This document shows, in pieces, positions 1 through 8,619 of a stretch of DNA of 8,676 nucleotides. A program made the position numbers and the translations under genes. Location of the stretch: the NCBI GenBank assembly GCA_964384825.1, contig CAYLMM010000077.1, positions 1-8,676 of the forward strand, read 5' to 3'. The notes beneath the pieces were generated by a model. That model saw only the letters and a list, made by a program, of their open reading frames with translations. It ran no database searches and was not told where the DNA came from. The first letter of the stretch is position 1, and every line of letters begins with the position of its first letter. Source of the DNA: CAYLMM01 sp964384825 (lineage in GTDB: Bacteria; Krumholzibacteriota; Krumholzibacteriia; LZORAL124-64-63).

Positions 1-643
1 TGCGCTGGATGGAGGTCTCGGTCCGGGCGGCGGCCCGCAGCTCCTGGCTCAACTCGTGCATGTTGAGCTGCGACAGGAGGGTGCGGATGGCCTCGGCGCC
101 CATCTCGAGCTCGGCCTCCCAGTCGGGATGCTCCTCCTTCAGGTCCCACCAGTCCTCCTCGGTCAGGATCTCGCCCTTCTGGAGGTCGGTGTTTCCGGGG
201 TTCATCACGACGTAGGACTCGTAATAGAGCACCCGCTCGAGGTCCTTCAGCTTCATGTCCAGCAGGTGGCCCATCCGGCTGGGCAGACCCTTGAAGAACC
301 AGATATGCGCGATCGGCACGGCCAGCTCGATGTGGCCCAGACGCTCGCGGCGCACCTTGCTCAGCGTGACCTCGACGCCGCACTTGTCGCAGACGATCCC
401 CCGGAAGCGGATCCGCTTGTACTTGCCGCAGTTGCACTCCCAGTCCTTCACCGGCCCGAAGATGCGCTCGCAGAAGAGCCCGTCCTTCTCCGGCTTGAAG
501 GTCCGGTAGTTGATGGTCTCGGGCTTGGTGACCTCACCGAAGCTCCAGGACCGGATGGTGTCCGGGGACGCCAGCTGAATCAGGATCGAATTGTGGTCTG
601 CCTGTCGGCTGGGTTCCGCCGCACGCGTCACAAGGTCCTGCAT
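1..643 (-). CDS. rpoC: DNA-directed RNA polymerase beta' subunit, N-terminal part (gene runs off the left edge)
   Basis: This is the first 214 codons of the largest catalytic subunit of RNA polymerase; the rest lies outside the window. The ATG at 641-643 is preceded by a strong Shine-Dalgarno sequence GAGGAGGT (649-656) five bases upstream. The beta' zinc ribbon is intact, with Cys70, Cys72, Cys85 and Cys88 (CNCGKY then CDKCGVEV) at the same residue numbers as I recall for E. coli beta'. Flanking it are typical family segments: SPDTIRSWSFGEVTKPETIN near residues 26-45, LFCERIFGPVKDWEC, and ERLGHIELAVPIAHIWFFK. The ribbon contacts upstream DNA and RNA in the elongation complex. The gene starts 31 nt after the rpoB stop and is surely co-transcribed with it. 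The catalytic NADFDGD motif lies beyond the window and cannot be checked. No frameshift or stop is seen. Confidence 0.98.
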   Translation of the reverse strand, partial: MQDLVTRAAEPSRQADHNSILIQLASPDTIRSWSFGEVTKPETINYRTFKPEKDGLFCERIFGPVKDWECNCGKYKRIRFRGIVCDKCGVEVTLSKVRRERLGHIELAVPIAHIWFFKGLPSRMGHLLDMKLKDLERVLYYESYVVMNPGNTDLQKGEILTEEDWWDLKEEHPDWEAELEMGAEAIRTLLSQLNMHELSQELRAAARTETSIQR

Positions 644-674
644 CTGTAACCTCCTCGCCGTTCCCGTGGGGGAA

Positions 675-4520
<3,846 letters not shown>

Positions 4521-4529
4521 GAGATCACT

Positions 4530-4534
4530 TCCTC
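4530..4534 (-). promoter_or_regulatory. Shine-Dalgarno site that fixes the rpoB GTG start
   Basis: The minus strand reads GAGGA followed by nine bases and then GTG ACC GTG ACC. The first GTG is at optimal distance and the second would be 15 bases away. No ATG with a ribosome binding site exists nearby in this frame, so rpoB most probably starts at the first GTG. Confidence 0.75.
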
Positions 4535-4594
4535 GCCAAAGGGAACTCCGGGCATCGTCCGGCGCCGGAACGCGTCCGGCCGCCGTGAAAGCGA

Positions 4595-4624
4595 CCCTCC
4601 GCCCGGGCATGGCCGGGCGGAGGG
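4595..4624 (-). terminator. Perfect 12-bp GC-rich hairpin between rplL and rpoB (candidate leaky terminator or attenuator)
   Basis: The plus strand carries CCCTCCGCCCGG (4595-4606), a six-base spacer GCATGG, and the exact reverse complement CCGGGCGGAGGG (4613-4624). On the transcribed strand the hairpin starts 13 nt after the rplL stop and is followed by TCGCTTTCACGG, which holds few U residues. A very stable stem with a poor U tract fits partial rather than full termination. In E. coli the same rplL-rpoB junction holds a well-known partial attenuator and an RNase III site, so the function here is inferred from position. A smaller palindrome, TCCGGCGCCGGA (4558-4569), lies between this hairpin and rpoB. 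Confidence 0.6.
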
Positions 4625-4637
4625 CCAAAACGGAAGC

Positions 4638-5042
4638 TTACTTGATGTCGATGATGGCACCGACGGCTTCCAGCTTCTCCTTGACCTGATCGGCATCTTC
4701 CTTGCTGATGCCTTCCTTGACGTTGGTCGGAGCGCTCTCGACGAGCTCCTTGGCCTCCTTGAGGCCCAGACCGGTGATGCCCCGGATCTCCTTGATGACC
4801 TGGATCTTCTTGTCGCCGACGCCGGTCAGCACGACCGTGAACTCGGTCTGCTCCTCGGCAGCGGCCTCGCCGCCGCCGGCACCGGGCATGGCGGCCATGG
4901 CGACCGGAGCCGCGGCGCTGACGCCGAACTTCTCTTCCATGGCCTTGACCAGATCCGCGGCCTCGAGGATGGTCATCTGCTCGATCATTTCCAGAACCTT
5001 CTGGGCGTTGTCGCTCAGCTTGATCTCGGTGGTCTCGGACAT
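4638..5042 (-). CDS. rplL: 50S ribosomal protein L7/L12
   Basis: This is a 134-residue stalk protein, slightly longer than the usual 120-130. The ATG at 5040-5042 has AAGGAG eight bases upstream. Residues 1-41 are the dimerisation and L10-binding domain, with LSDNAQKVLEMIEQMTILEAADLVKAMEEKFGV-type sequence. Residues 42-65 form a flexible Ala/Gly/Met/Pro hinge that is somewhat Gly-rich. Residues 66-134 are the factor-binding domain, with the signature KKIQVIKEIRGITGLGLKEA and the ending AVGAIIDIK. The C-terminal domain recruits and stimulates the translational GTPases EF-Tu, EF-G and IF2. The gene lies 85 nt after rplJ, whose product anchors L12 dimers to the ribosome. The stop is TAA, and a stable hairpin follows 13 nt downstream. 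Confidence 0.98.
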   Translation of the reverse strand: MSETTEIKLSDNAQKVLEMIEQMTILEAADLVKAMEEKFGVSAAAPVAMAAMPGAGGGEAAAEEQTEFTVVLTGVGDKKIQVIKEIRGITGLGLKEAKELVESAPTNVKEGISKEDADQVKEKLEAVGAIIDIK

Positions 5043-5127
5043 TGCCTTGTCTCCTTGTGTCTGGGGCGCCGCTTCGGACGCCGTCTCACACGGGCCGCGG
5101 CCCGCGATGGGAACTTCGGTTTCAGGC

Positions 5128-5646
5128 TCAGGCCGCCTTCTGCTTGGCGACCGCGTCCACGGCGCGCACCAGCGCGCTCATGACGCCGTTGACAGTGCCG
5201 CAGACACCGGTCAGCGGCGAATTGATGCTGCCCATCATCTTGGCGATCAGCTCGTCGCGGCTCGGCACCTTGGCCAGGCTCGCGACCTGGGCTGCGTCCA
5301 GGAACTCGCCGTCGACGACTCCGCCGCGGATCTCGAGAGCCTCGATATCCTTGGCGAACTCGGTCGCGATCTTGGCGGGGGCGACCTGGCTCTCGGCGGC
5401 CATCAGCAGGGCCAACGGACCCTTCAGATGCTCCTTGAGAACCTCGACCTCGGCCTGATCGGCGGCGATCTTGGCGAGGCGGTTCTTGACCACCTTGCAC
5501 TCGATGCCCTCTTCGCGGCACTTGGCGCGGAACGCCGTCATCTGCTCGACCGTCATACCGGCGTAATCGAACAGGACGATGCTCTGGGCGCTGGACAGGC
5601 CCGCGGCGATCGCTTCGACCTGGGCTACCTTTTCGGGACGTGCCAT
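5128..5646 (-). CDS. rplJ: 50S ribosomal protein L10
   Basis: This is a complete 172-residue L10 (uL10), the stalk base that binds 23S rRNA together with L11 and carries L7/L12 dimers. The ATG at 5644-5646 is preceded by a near-perfect Shine-Dalgarno AAAGGAGG (5654-5661) at seven bases, which rules out the longer in-frame extension reaching back over rplA. The N-terminal domain (about 1-130) shows the family segments LSSAQSIVLFDYAGMTVEQM, CKVVKNRLAKIA and HLKGPLALLMA. The C-terminal part (about 135-172) is the Ala- and Val-rich helix NGVMSALVRAVDAVAKQKAA, which binds L12 N-terminal dimers. The stop is TGA. In E. coli the L10-L12 complex represses its own mRNA; here only 62 nt lie between rplA and rplJ, with one hairpin in them. 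Confidence 0.98.
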   Translation of the reverse strand: MARPEKVAQVEAIAAGLSSAQSIVLFDYAGMTVEQMTAFRAKCREEGIECKVVKNRLAKIAADQAEVEVLKEHLKGPLALLMAAESQVAPAKIATEFAKDIEALEIRGGVVDGEFLDAAQVASLAKVPSRDELIAKMMGSINSPLTGVCGTVNGVMSALVRAVDAVAKQKAA

Positions 5647-5676
5647 CTGGCACCCTCCTTTATGCGATCCATGCCC

Positions 5677-5694
5677 CCGCTCCCCGCGGAGCGG
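5677..5694 (-). promoter_or_regulatory. Short GC-rich hairpin in the rplA-rplJ gap, upstream of the rplJ ribosome binding site
   Basis: CCGCTCC (5677-5683) and GGAGCGG (5688-5694) form a 7-bp stem with a four-base loop, extendable on the RNA by about three G-U or C-G pairs. It ends about 15 nt before the rplJ Shine-Dalgarno. The position would suit a translational control element of the L10-leader kind, but I see no recognisable kink-turn motif, so the role is speculative. Confidence 0.35.
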
Positions 5695-5708
5695 AGACGG
5701 CTCATTCG

Positions 5709-6401
5709 CTACCTGCCGAGCGGCACGTGATCCACCTTCACCGCGGGGGTCATCGTGCCGGACACGAAGACCGACAGGACGTACTGCCCCTTGAGCGAAG
5801 TGGGTTTCGCGCGCATCAACTCGCGATAGAGAGCCTGGGCGTTCTCGGCCAGCTGCTCGACTGTGAACGACCGTTTGCCGACGGAACAGTGGATGATGCC
5901 CGCCTTGTCGACACGGTACTCGACCCGGCCCGCCTTGGCCTCGGTGACGGCCTTGGCGATATCCATGGTCACGGTGCCGACCTTGGGGTTCGGCATCAGG
6001 CCGCGCGGACCGAGGATACGGCCCCGCTTGCCGAGCTGTCCCATCATGTCGGGGGTGGCGATGATGACGTCGACGTCCGTCCACCCCTTGTCGATCTTCT
6101 CGAGATACTCGTCGGAACCGACCATGTCCGCGCCGGCCTCGCGAGCCTCGTCCTCCTTGGGGCCGCTGGTGATCACCAGCACGCGCACGTCCTTGCCGGT
6201 ACCGTTGGGGAGCACGACGGTGCCGCGGATGTTCTGGTCGGCATGCCGGGGGTTGACCCCGAGCCGGACGGCCAGATCCACGGACTCGTCGAACTTCGCC
6301 TTGGGCAGGGACTCCAGGGAGGCGAGAGCTTCCTCGAGAGGCAGGGCGACGGTCTTGTCGATCCCTTCCTTGGCCTTACGCCACATCTTGCCGTGCTTCA
6401 T
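5709..6401 (-). CDS. rplA: 50S ribosomal protein L1
   Basis: This is a complete 230-residue L1 (uL1), the movable stalk protein that contacts deacylated tRNA in the E site and in many bacteria represses translation of the L11-L1 mRNA. The ATG at 6399-6401 has GGAG eight bases upstream. The family signature spans residues about 116-145 (TPDMMGQLGKRGRILGPRGL, then MPNPKVGTVT). It lies in domain II (roughly residues 68-160), while domain I is built from both ends, with FDESVDLAVRLGVNPRHADQ near residues 37-56 and FTVEQLAENAQALYRELMRA near the C-terminal end. Length and ends match the family. The stop is TAG. It follows rplK by 115 nt. Confidence 0.98.
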   Translation of the reverse strand: MKHGKMWRKAKEGIDKTVALPLEEALASLESLPKAKFDESVDLAVRLGVNPRHADQNIRGTVVLPNGTGKDVRVLVITSGPKEDEAREAGADMVGSDEYLEKIDKGWTDVDVIIATPDMMGQLGKRGRILGPRGLMPNPKVGTVTMDIAKAVTEAKAGRVEYRVDKAGIIHCSVGKRSFTVEQLAENAQALYRELMRAKPTSLKGQYVLSVFVSGTMTPAVKVDHVPLGR

Positions 6402-6435
6402 TAATCAGTCTCCAATCTGACTGCGAGGGTCGAAT

Positions 6436-6453
6436 GGAAGGCTCGAGCCTTCC
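6436..6453. repeat. Perfect 18-nt palindrome in the rplK-rplA gap
   Basis: GGAAGGCTCGAGCCTTCC is its own reverse complement. In RNA it would fold as a 7-bp stem with a UCGA tetraloop, 34 nt upstream of the rplA start codon. It is not followed by a U tract, so it does not look like an intrinsic terminator. It could be an mRNA processing or stability element, or the operator of an unknown dimeric protein. No function can be assigned from sequence alone. Confidence 0.45.
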
Positions 6454-6516
6454 GGTTCTCCGGTGCCGGCGGCCGCAGCCCCGACGCCGTGTCTTCCCAG
6501 CCAGGGGGTGGCCGTC

Positions 6517-6939
6517 CTACCGGACCTCCAGCCCCATGCTGCGCGCCGTGCCCGCGATGATCTTCATCGCGGCTTCGATCGAACCGGCGTTGAGGTCGAC
6601 CATCTTGAGTTCCGCGATCTCGCGGAGCTTGGCCCGACTCACTGCGCCGGCCGTGGTCTTGCCCGGCTCGCCGCTGCCGGATTCGAGTCCGGCGGCCTTC
6701 AACAGCAGGACGGAGGCGGGCGGAGTCTTCGTAATGAACGAAAAGCTCCGATCCTGGAAGACCGTGATGACCGCGGGGATCACCAGGCCTGCCTGCTCCT
6801 TCGTCCTCTCGTTGAAGGCGTTGCAGAATTCCATGATGTTAACGCCATGCTGACCGAGCGCCGGTCCCACCGGAGGGGCGGGATTGGCCTTGCCGGCCTT
6901 GATCTGCAACTTGATCTGTGCGAGGACTTTTTTCGCCAT
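6517..6939 (-). CDS. rplK: 50S ribosomal protein L11
   Basis: This is a complete 140-residue L11 (uL11), part of the GTPase-associated centre with 23S rRNA helices 43/44. I choose the ATG at 6937-6939, which gives MAKKVLAQIKLQ, the usual start of the family, with AGGAG ten bases upstream. The longer frame would add 33 Arg-rich residues unlike any L11. The N-terminal domain holds the proline helix NPAPPVGPALGQHGVNIMEF (Pro20, 22, 23, 26), the region known for thiostrepton binding and resistance and for stringent-response activation of RelA. The C-terminal rRNA-binding domain (about 75-140) ends with the family's KIIAGTARSMGLEV. The stop is TAG. It is preceded by an unusually long 192-nt gap after nusG. 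Confidence 0.98.
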   Translation of the reverse strand: MAKKVLAQIKLQIKAGKANPAPPVGPALGQHGVNIMEFCNAFNERTKEQAGLVIPAVITVFQDRSFSFITKTPPASVLLLKAAGLESGSGEPGKTTAGAVSRAKLREIAELKMVDLNAGSIEAAMKIIAGTARSMGLEVR

Positions 6940-7131
6940 CAGCGAAACGCTCCTGCGACTTGAGTCTCGGAACCTTCCGCGACGCTTCCGGGGTTGCGCG
7001 CAGTCCACATGCGCCCCCCGCATCGCTTCCGGTCCCATCTATCTCGAATCGGTCGCCCGCGGCGAGAGGTTGCCGCACGACCGCCAGACCGCACCACCCA
7101 GACCGTGGCCGGCCTTCGAGAGCACGGGGGG
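6940..7131 (-). promoter_or_regulatory. Leader region between nusG and rplK (candidate L1-regulated leader and/or promoter region)
   Basis: These 192 nt are the longest non-coding stretch in the window. In E. coli the matching place carries the L11 promoter and the leader where L1 represses rplK-rplA. I looked for promoter hexamers on the minus strand and found no convincing -35/-10 pair. Several short self-complementary stretches exist, such as CGGAAGGTTCCG (6969-6980 on the complement) and GGCCGGCC (7108-7115), plus a short direct repeat CCAGACCG at 7084-7091 and 7098-7105. I could not identify an L1-binding motif by eye. The regulatory label rests on position only. Confidence 0.3.
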
Positions 7132-7953
7132 TCAGACGCTCTTGACCTGCAAGAAGTCCAACTCCACCGGGGTCTCCGAACCGAAAATGGAGATCATCAC
7201 CTTCAGCTTGCCCTTGTCGTGATTGATCTCGTCGATCACGCCCACCCAATCGGTGAAGGGCCCGTCGATGACCTGCACGCTGTCCCCCACCCGGTAGGGG
7301 ATCTCCAACACCGTGCCGGCCTCCTCGGCCTTGGACATGCGGCCGAGAATCCGATCGACTTCCTCGCGCGTGATCGGCTGCGGCTTGAGCTGGGTGCCGC
7401 CGATGAACCGGGTCACGCCGGGGATCGAGTTGATGAAGTGCTGGGTATCCTTGTTCATGACCATCTCGACCAGGATGTAGCTGGGAAAGAACTTGCGCTT
7501 CACCGTGGTGCGGCGCCCGGCCTTCATCTCGGTGACTTCCTGGGTCGCGACCAGGATCTCGCCGAAAAGATCCTCCATGTGGTTCGACTTGATGGCCATC
7601 TCGATGTTGCGCTTGACCTTGTTCTCGTGGCCGGTGTTGGCGTGGATCACGAACCAACGCATGCCCTTGCGCCGCCGCTCCTCGAGAAGCTGTTCGGCGG
7701 GGGACAGATCGGTTCCGGCGTCGGCCTCCGCGGAGTCCTCGGCGTCCGAATCCGCGGGCGCCTCGGCGGGCCCGGCCTCGGATTCGACGGCGGGATCGGC
7801 GACGTCGGCGGGAGCCGCATCGGCCGCATCGGCCGCGTCGTCCGCCTCGTCCCCGGCCTTCGCGTCAGCCTCGTCCTCGGGCAGATCTTCGAACAGGGGC
7901 AGATCGGCCTCCAGGCCGGTCTCCTTCACGTCGTCATTCCTGTTCTCGGTCAC
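7132..7953 (-). CDS. nusG: Transcription elongation and anti-termination factor NusG with long acidic N-terminal extension
   Basis: The predicted protein has 273 residues, against about 180 for a typical NusG. The GTG at 7951-7953 has AGAGGAG five bases upstream. Residues 98-273 are a standard NusG: the NGN domain (98 to about 205), starting GMRWFVIHANTGHENKVKRN and containing KRKFFPSYILVEM and ITREEVDRIL, which binds the beta' clamp helices; and the KOW domain (about 222-273), with VGDSVQVIDGPFTDWVGVID and SIFGSETPVELDFLQV, which contacts S10 or Rho. Residues 1-97 are an added segment rich in Ala, Asp, Glu and Pro; residues 11-92 hold 30 acidic residues and one basic one (Lys32). It is probably disordered. 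An internal start at Met98 (7660-7662) would give a normal-size NusG, but its nearest purine-rich site is 15 bases away. The gene lies between secE and rplK, as usual. Confidence 0.97.
   Translation of the reverse strand: MTENRNDDVKETGLEADLPLFEDLPEDEADAKAGDEADDAADAADAAPADVADPAVESEAGPAEAPADSDAEDSAEADAGTDLSPAEQLLEERRRKGMRWFVIHANTGHENKVKRNIEMAIKSNHMEDLFGEILVATQEVTEMKAGRRTTVKRKFFPSYILVEMVMNKDTQHFINSIPGVTRFIGGTQLKPQPITREEVDRILGRMSKAEEAGTVLEIPYRVGDSVQVIDGPFTDWVGVIDEINHDKGKLKVMISIFGSETPVELDFLQVKSV
7814..7849. repeat. Imperfect 9-nt tandem repeat inside the nusG acidic extension
   Basis: GCCGCATCG occurs twice exactly (7814-7822, 7823-7831), followed by GCCGCGTCG (7832-7840) and TCCGCCTCG (7841-7849). 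On the coding strand the units encode Asp/Ala triplets (residues about 36-46). Being a multiple of three, expansion or contraction would lengthen or shorten the extension without a frameshift, which suggests how this low-complexity segment grew. Confidence 0.7.
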
Positions 7954-7958
7954 TGTAA

Positions 7959-7965
7959 CTCCTCT
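7959..7965 (-). promoter_or_regulatory. Shine-Dalgarno site supporting the nusG GTG start
   Basis: AGAGGAG on the minus strand is followed by TTACA and then GTG ACC GAG. This is the best ribosome binding site upstream of the NGN domain in this frame, so translation of the acidic extension is likely. In-frame sequence further upstream is Arg/Leu-rich and has no matching site. Confidence 0.7.
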
Positions 7966-8000
7966 ACGCCGTAGGCCAGCGAGCCGCAACTTCGGTCCAG

Positions 8001-8036
8001 ACAAAGAAACACCCGCACCGGTCTGTCGCCGGCGGG
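8001..8036 (-). terminator. Terminator-like hairpin with U-rich tail between secE and nusG
   Basis: Read on the minus strand, CCCG-CCGG, a seven-base loop CGACAGA, then CCGG-(TG)-CGGG forms eight pairs with a two-base bulge (8012-8036). It is followed by TGTTTCTTTGT (8001-8011), eight T in eleven bases. This resembles an intrinsic terminator or attenuator that would end part of the tuf-rpmG-tRNA-secE transcript before nusG. It is imperfect (bulge, interrupted U run) and only 47 nt lie between it and the nusG start, with no promoter hexamers that I can see, so read-through into nusG is expected. Confidence 0.45.
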
Positions 8037-8127
8037 CATTCCAGTCGGTTCCGTGGTGGCTTCAGCTTCGTCAGACCGCCGCGCGCCCCATCGGCGCCGG
8101 CGGTTCCGCCGCCTTCCCGGCAGCGGT

Positions 8128-8319
8128 TCAAGCCATCAGGATGAGCTTCTTCTGGATGAAGCTCAGGATCTGATCGACAAAGAACACGAAAAAGGTGACC
8201 ACGACAACCGTGATGATCACGACGACCGTGGATTCCTTCAGCTCGGCGAAGGTAGGCCAGGAAACCCGGCCCATCTCCTGAGCGGCTTCCTTCAGGTATT
8301 GCTTGAACCTCGAGAACAT
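8128..8319 (-). CDS. secE: Preprotein translocase subunit SecE
   Basis: This is a 63-residue short-form SecE, the clamp of the SecYEG inner-membrane channel. I choose the ATG at 8317-8319, with GGTGGA seven bases upstream. A GTG at 8329-8331 would add four residues (MDPS) but has only a weak upstream site. Residues 1-29 form the amphipathic cytoplasmic helix with the signature EMGRVSWPTFAELKEST. Residues about 31-48 (TVVVIITVVVVTFFVFFV) are the single transmembrane helix, followed by a short tail ending in QKKLILMA. The length matches Gram-positive and other single-helix SecE, not the three-helix E. coli form. It lies 36 nt after tRNA-Trp and 174 nt before nusG; the secE-nusG pairing is conserved across bacteria. 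The stop is TGA. Confidence 0.97.
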   Translation of the reverse strand: MFSRFKQYLKEAAQEMGRVSWPTFAELKESTVVVIITVVVVTFFVFFVDQILSFIQKKLILMA

Positions 8320-8326
8320 GCTCGGA

Positions 8327-8332
8327 TCCACC
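8327..8332 (-). promoter_or_regulatory. Shine-Dalgarno-like site selecting the secE ATG
   Basis: GGTGGA lies seven bases before the ATG at 8317-8319 and overlaps the alternative GTG codon (8329-8331). This favours the shorter SecE that begins MFSRFKQ. Confidence 0.55.
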
Positions 8333-8355
8333 GTTTCGTTCCGCCGTCGCGAGGC

Positions 8356-8432
8356 TGGCAGGGGTGGCAGGATTCGAACCCGCGACCCTCGGTTTTGGAG
8401 ACCGATGCTCTAGCCAGCTGAGCTACACCCCT
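8356..8432 (-). tRNA. trnW: tRNA-Trp, anticodon CCA, with encoded 3' CCA
   Basis: The complement folds into a full cloverleaf of 77 nt. The acceptor stem is AGGGGTG/CACCCCT, then TA, D stem GCTC/GAGC, anticodon stem TCGGT/ACCGA with loop CTCCAAA (anticodon CCA, Trp), variable region GGGTC, T stem GCGGG/CCTGC (one G-U) with loop TTCGAAT, discriminator G and an encoded CCA. It sits 16 nt after rpmG and 36 nt before secE, so it is probably cut out of a mixed tRNA and mRNA transcript by RNase P and 3' nucleases. tRNA-Trp next to secE is a widespread bacterial arrangement. Confidence 0.97.
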
Positions 8433-8448
8433 GCCTCGTCGGACGTCG

Positions 8449-8601
8449 TTAACGCGTCTCCTTGTGCAACGTATGCTTGTTGCAGCGGGGACAGTATTTC
8501 TTGTATTCCAGGCGGTCCGGATGGAGCCGCTTGTTCTTCTTGGTCGTGTAATTCCTCAGCTTGCAGTCGTTGCAGGCGAGAATGACCAGATCCCTCGGCA
8601 T
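8449..8601 (-). CDS. rpmG: 50S ribosomal protein L33, zinc-binding form
   Basis: This is a complete 50-residue protein that begins MPRDLVILACNDCKLRNYTT and ends HTLHKETR. The ATG at 8599-8601 has AGGAG eight bases upstream, within the short gap after tuf. Two CxxC pairs (Cys10/Cys13 and Cys37/Cys40) make the zinc ribbon of the C+ type of L33 (bL33), in contrast to the Cys-free form used under zinc shortage in species with two copies. L33 lies on the large subunit near the E site. It follows tuf by 18 nt and precedes tRNA-Trp by 16 nt, which indicates one transcript. The stop is TAA. Confidence 0.97.
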   Translation of the reverse strand: MPRDLVILACNDCKLRNYTTKKNKRLHPDRLEYKKYCPRCNKHTLHKETR

Positions 8602-8619
8602 GACAAGTACTCCTGCTTC

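Noticed and set aside
56..649. A 197-codon plus-strand frame opposite rpoC
   Set aside because: It is in the same codon-aligned antisense register as rpoC and opposite strongly conserved RpoC sequence; no sign of coding.
5091..5104. Palindrome CGGGCCGCGGCCCG in the rplJ-rplL gap
   Set aside because: Only about 5 bp of stem with a CGCG loop, built of C and G alone; this is expected often by chance in such GC-rich DNA, and no U tract follows.
5647..6084. In-frame N-terminal extension of rplJ by 146 residues
   Set aside because: It overlaps rplA out of frame, is Arg/Gly/His-rich, and the true start has a near-perfect Shine-Dalgarno at the family's normal N terminus.
5640..6404. A 254-codon plus-strand frame opposite rplA
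   Set aside because: Antisense shadow of a complete, conserved L1 gene.
6994..7974. A 326-codon plus-strand frame opposite nusG and the leader
   Set aside because: It is mostly antisense to nusG; its glycine-rich end is the complement of the acidic Asp/Ala repeat. No ribosome binding site or family match.
7493..8173. A Ser/Ala-rich 226-codon plus-strand frame
   Set aside because: The Ser/Ala run is the antisense reading of the nusG Asp/Ala repeat; not a real gene.
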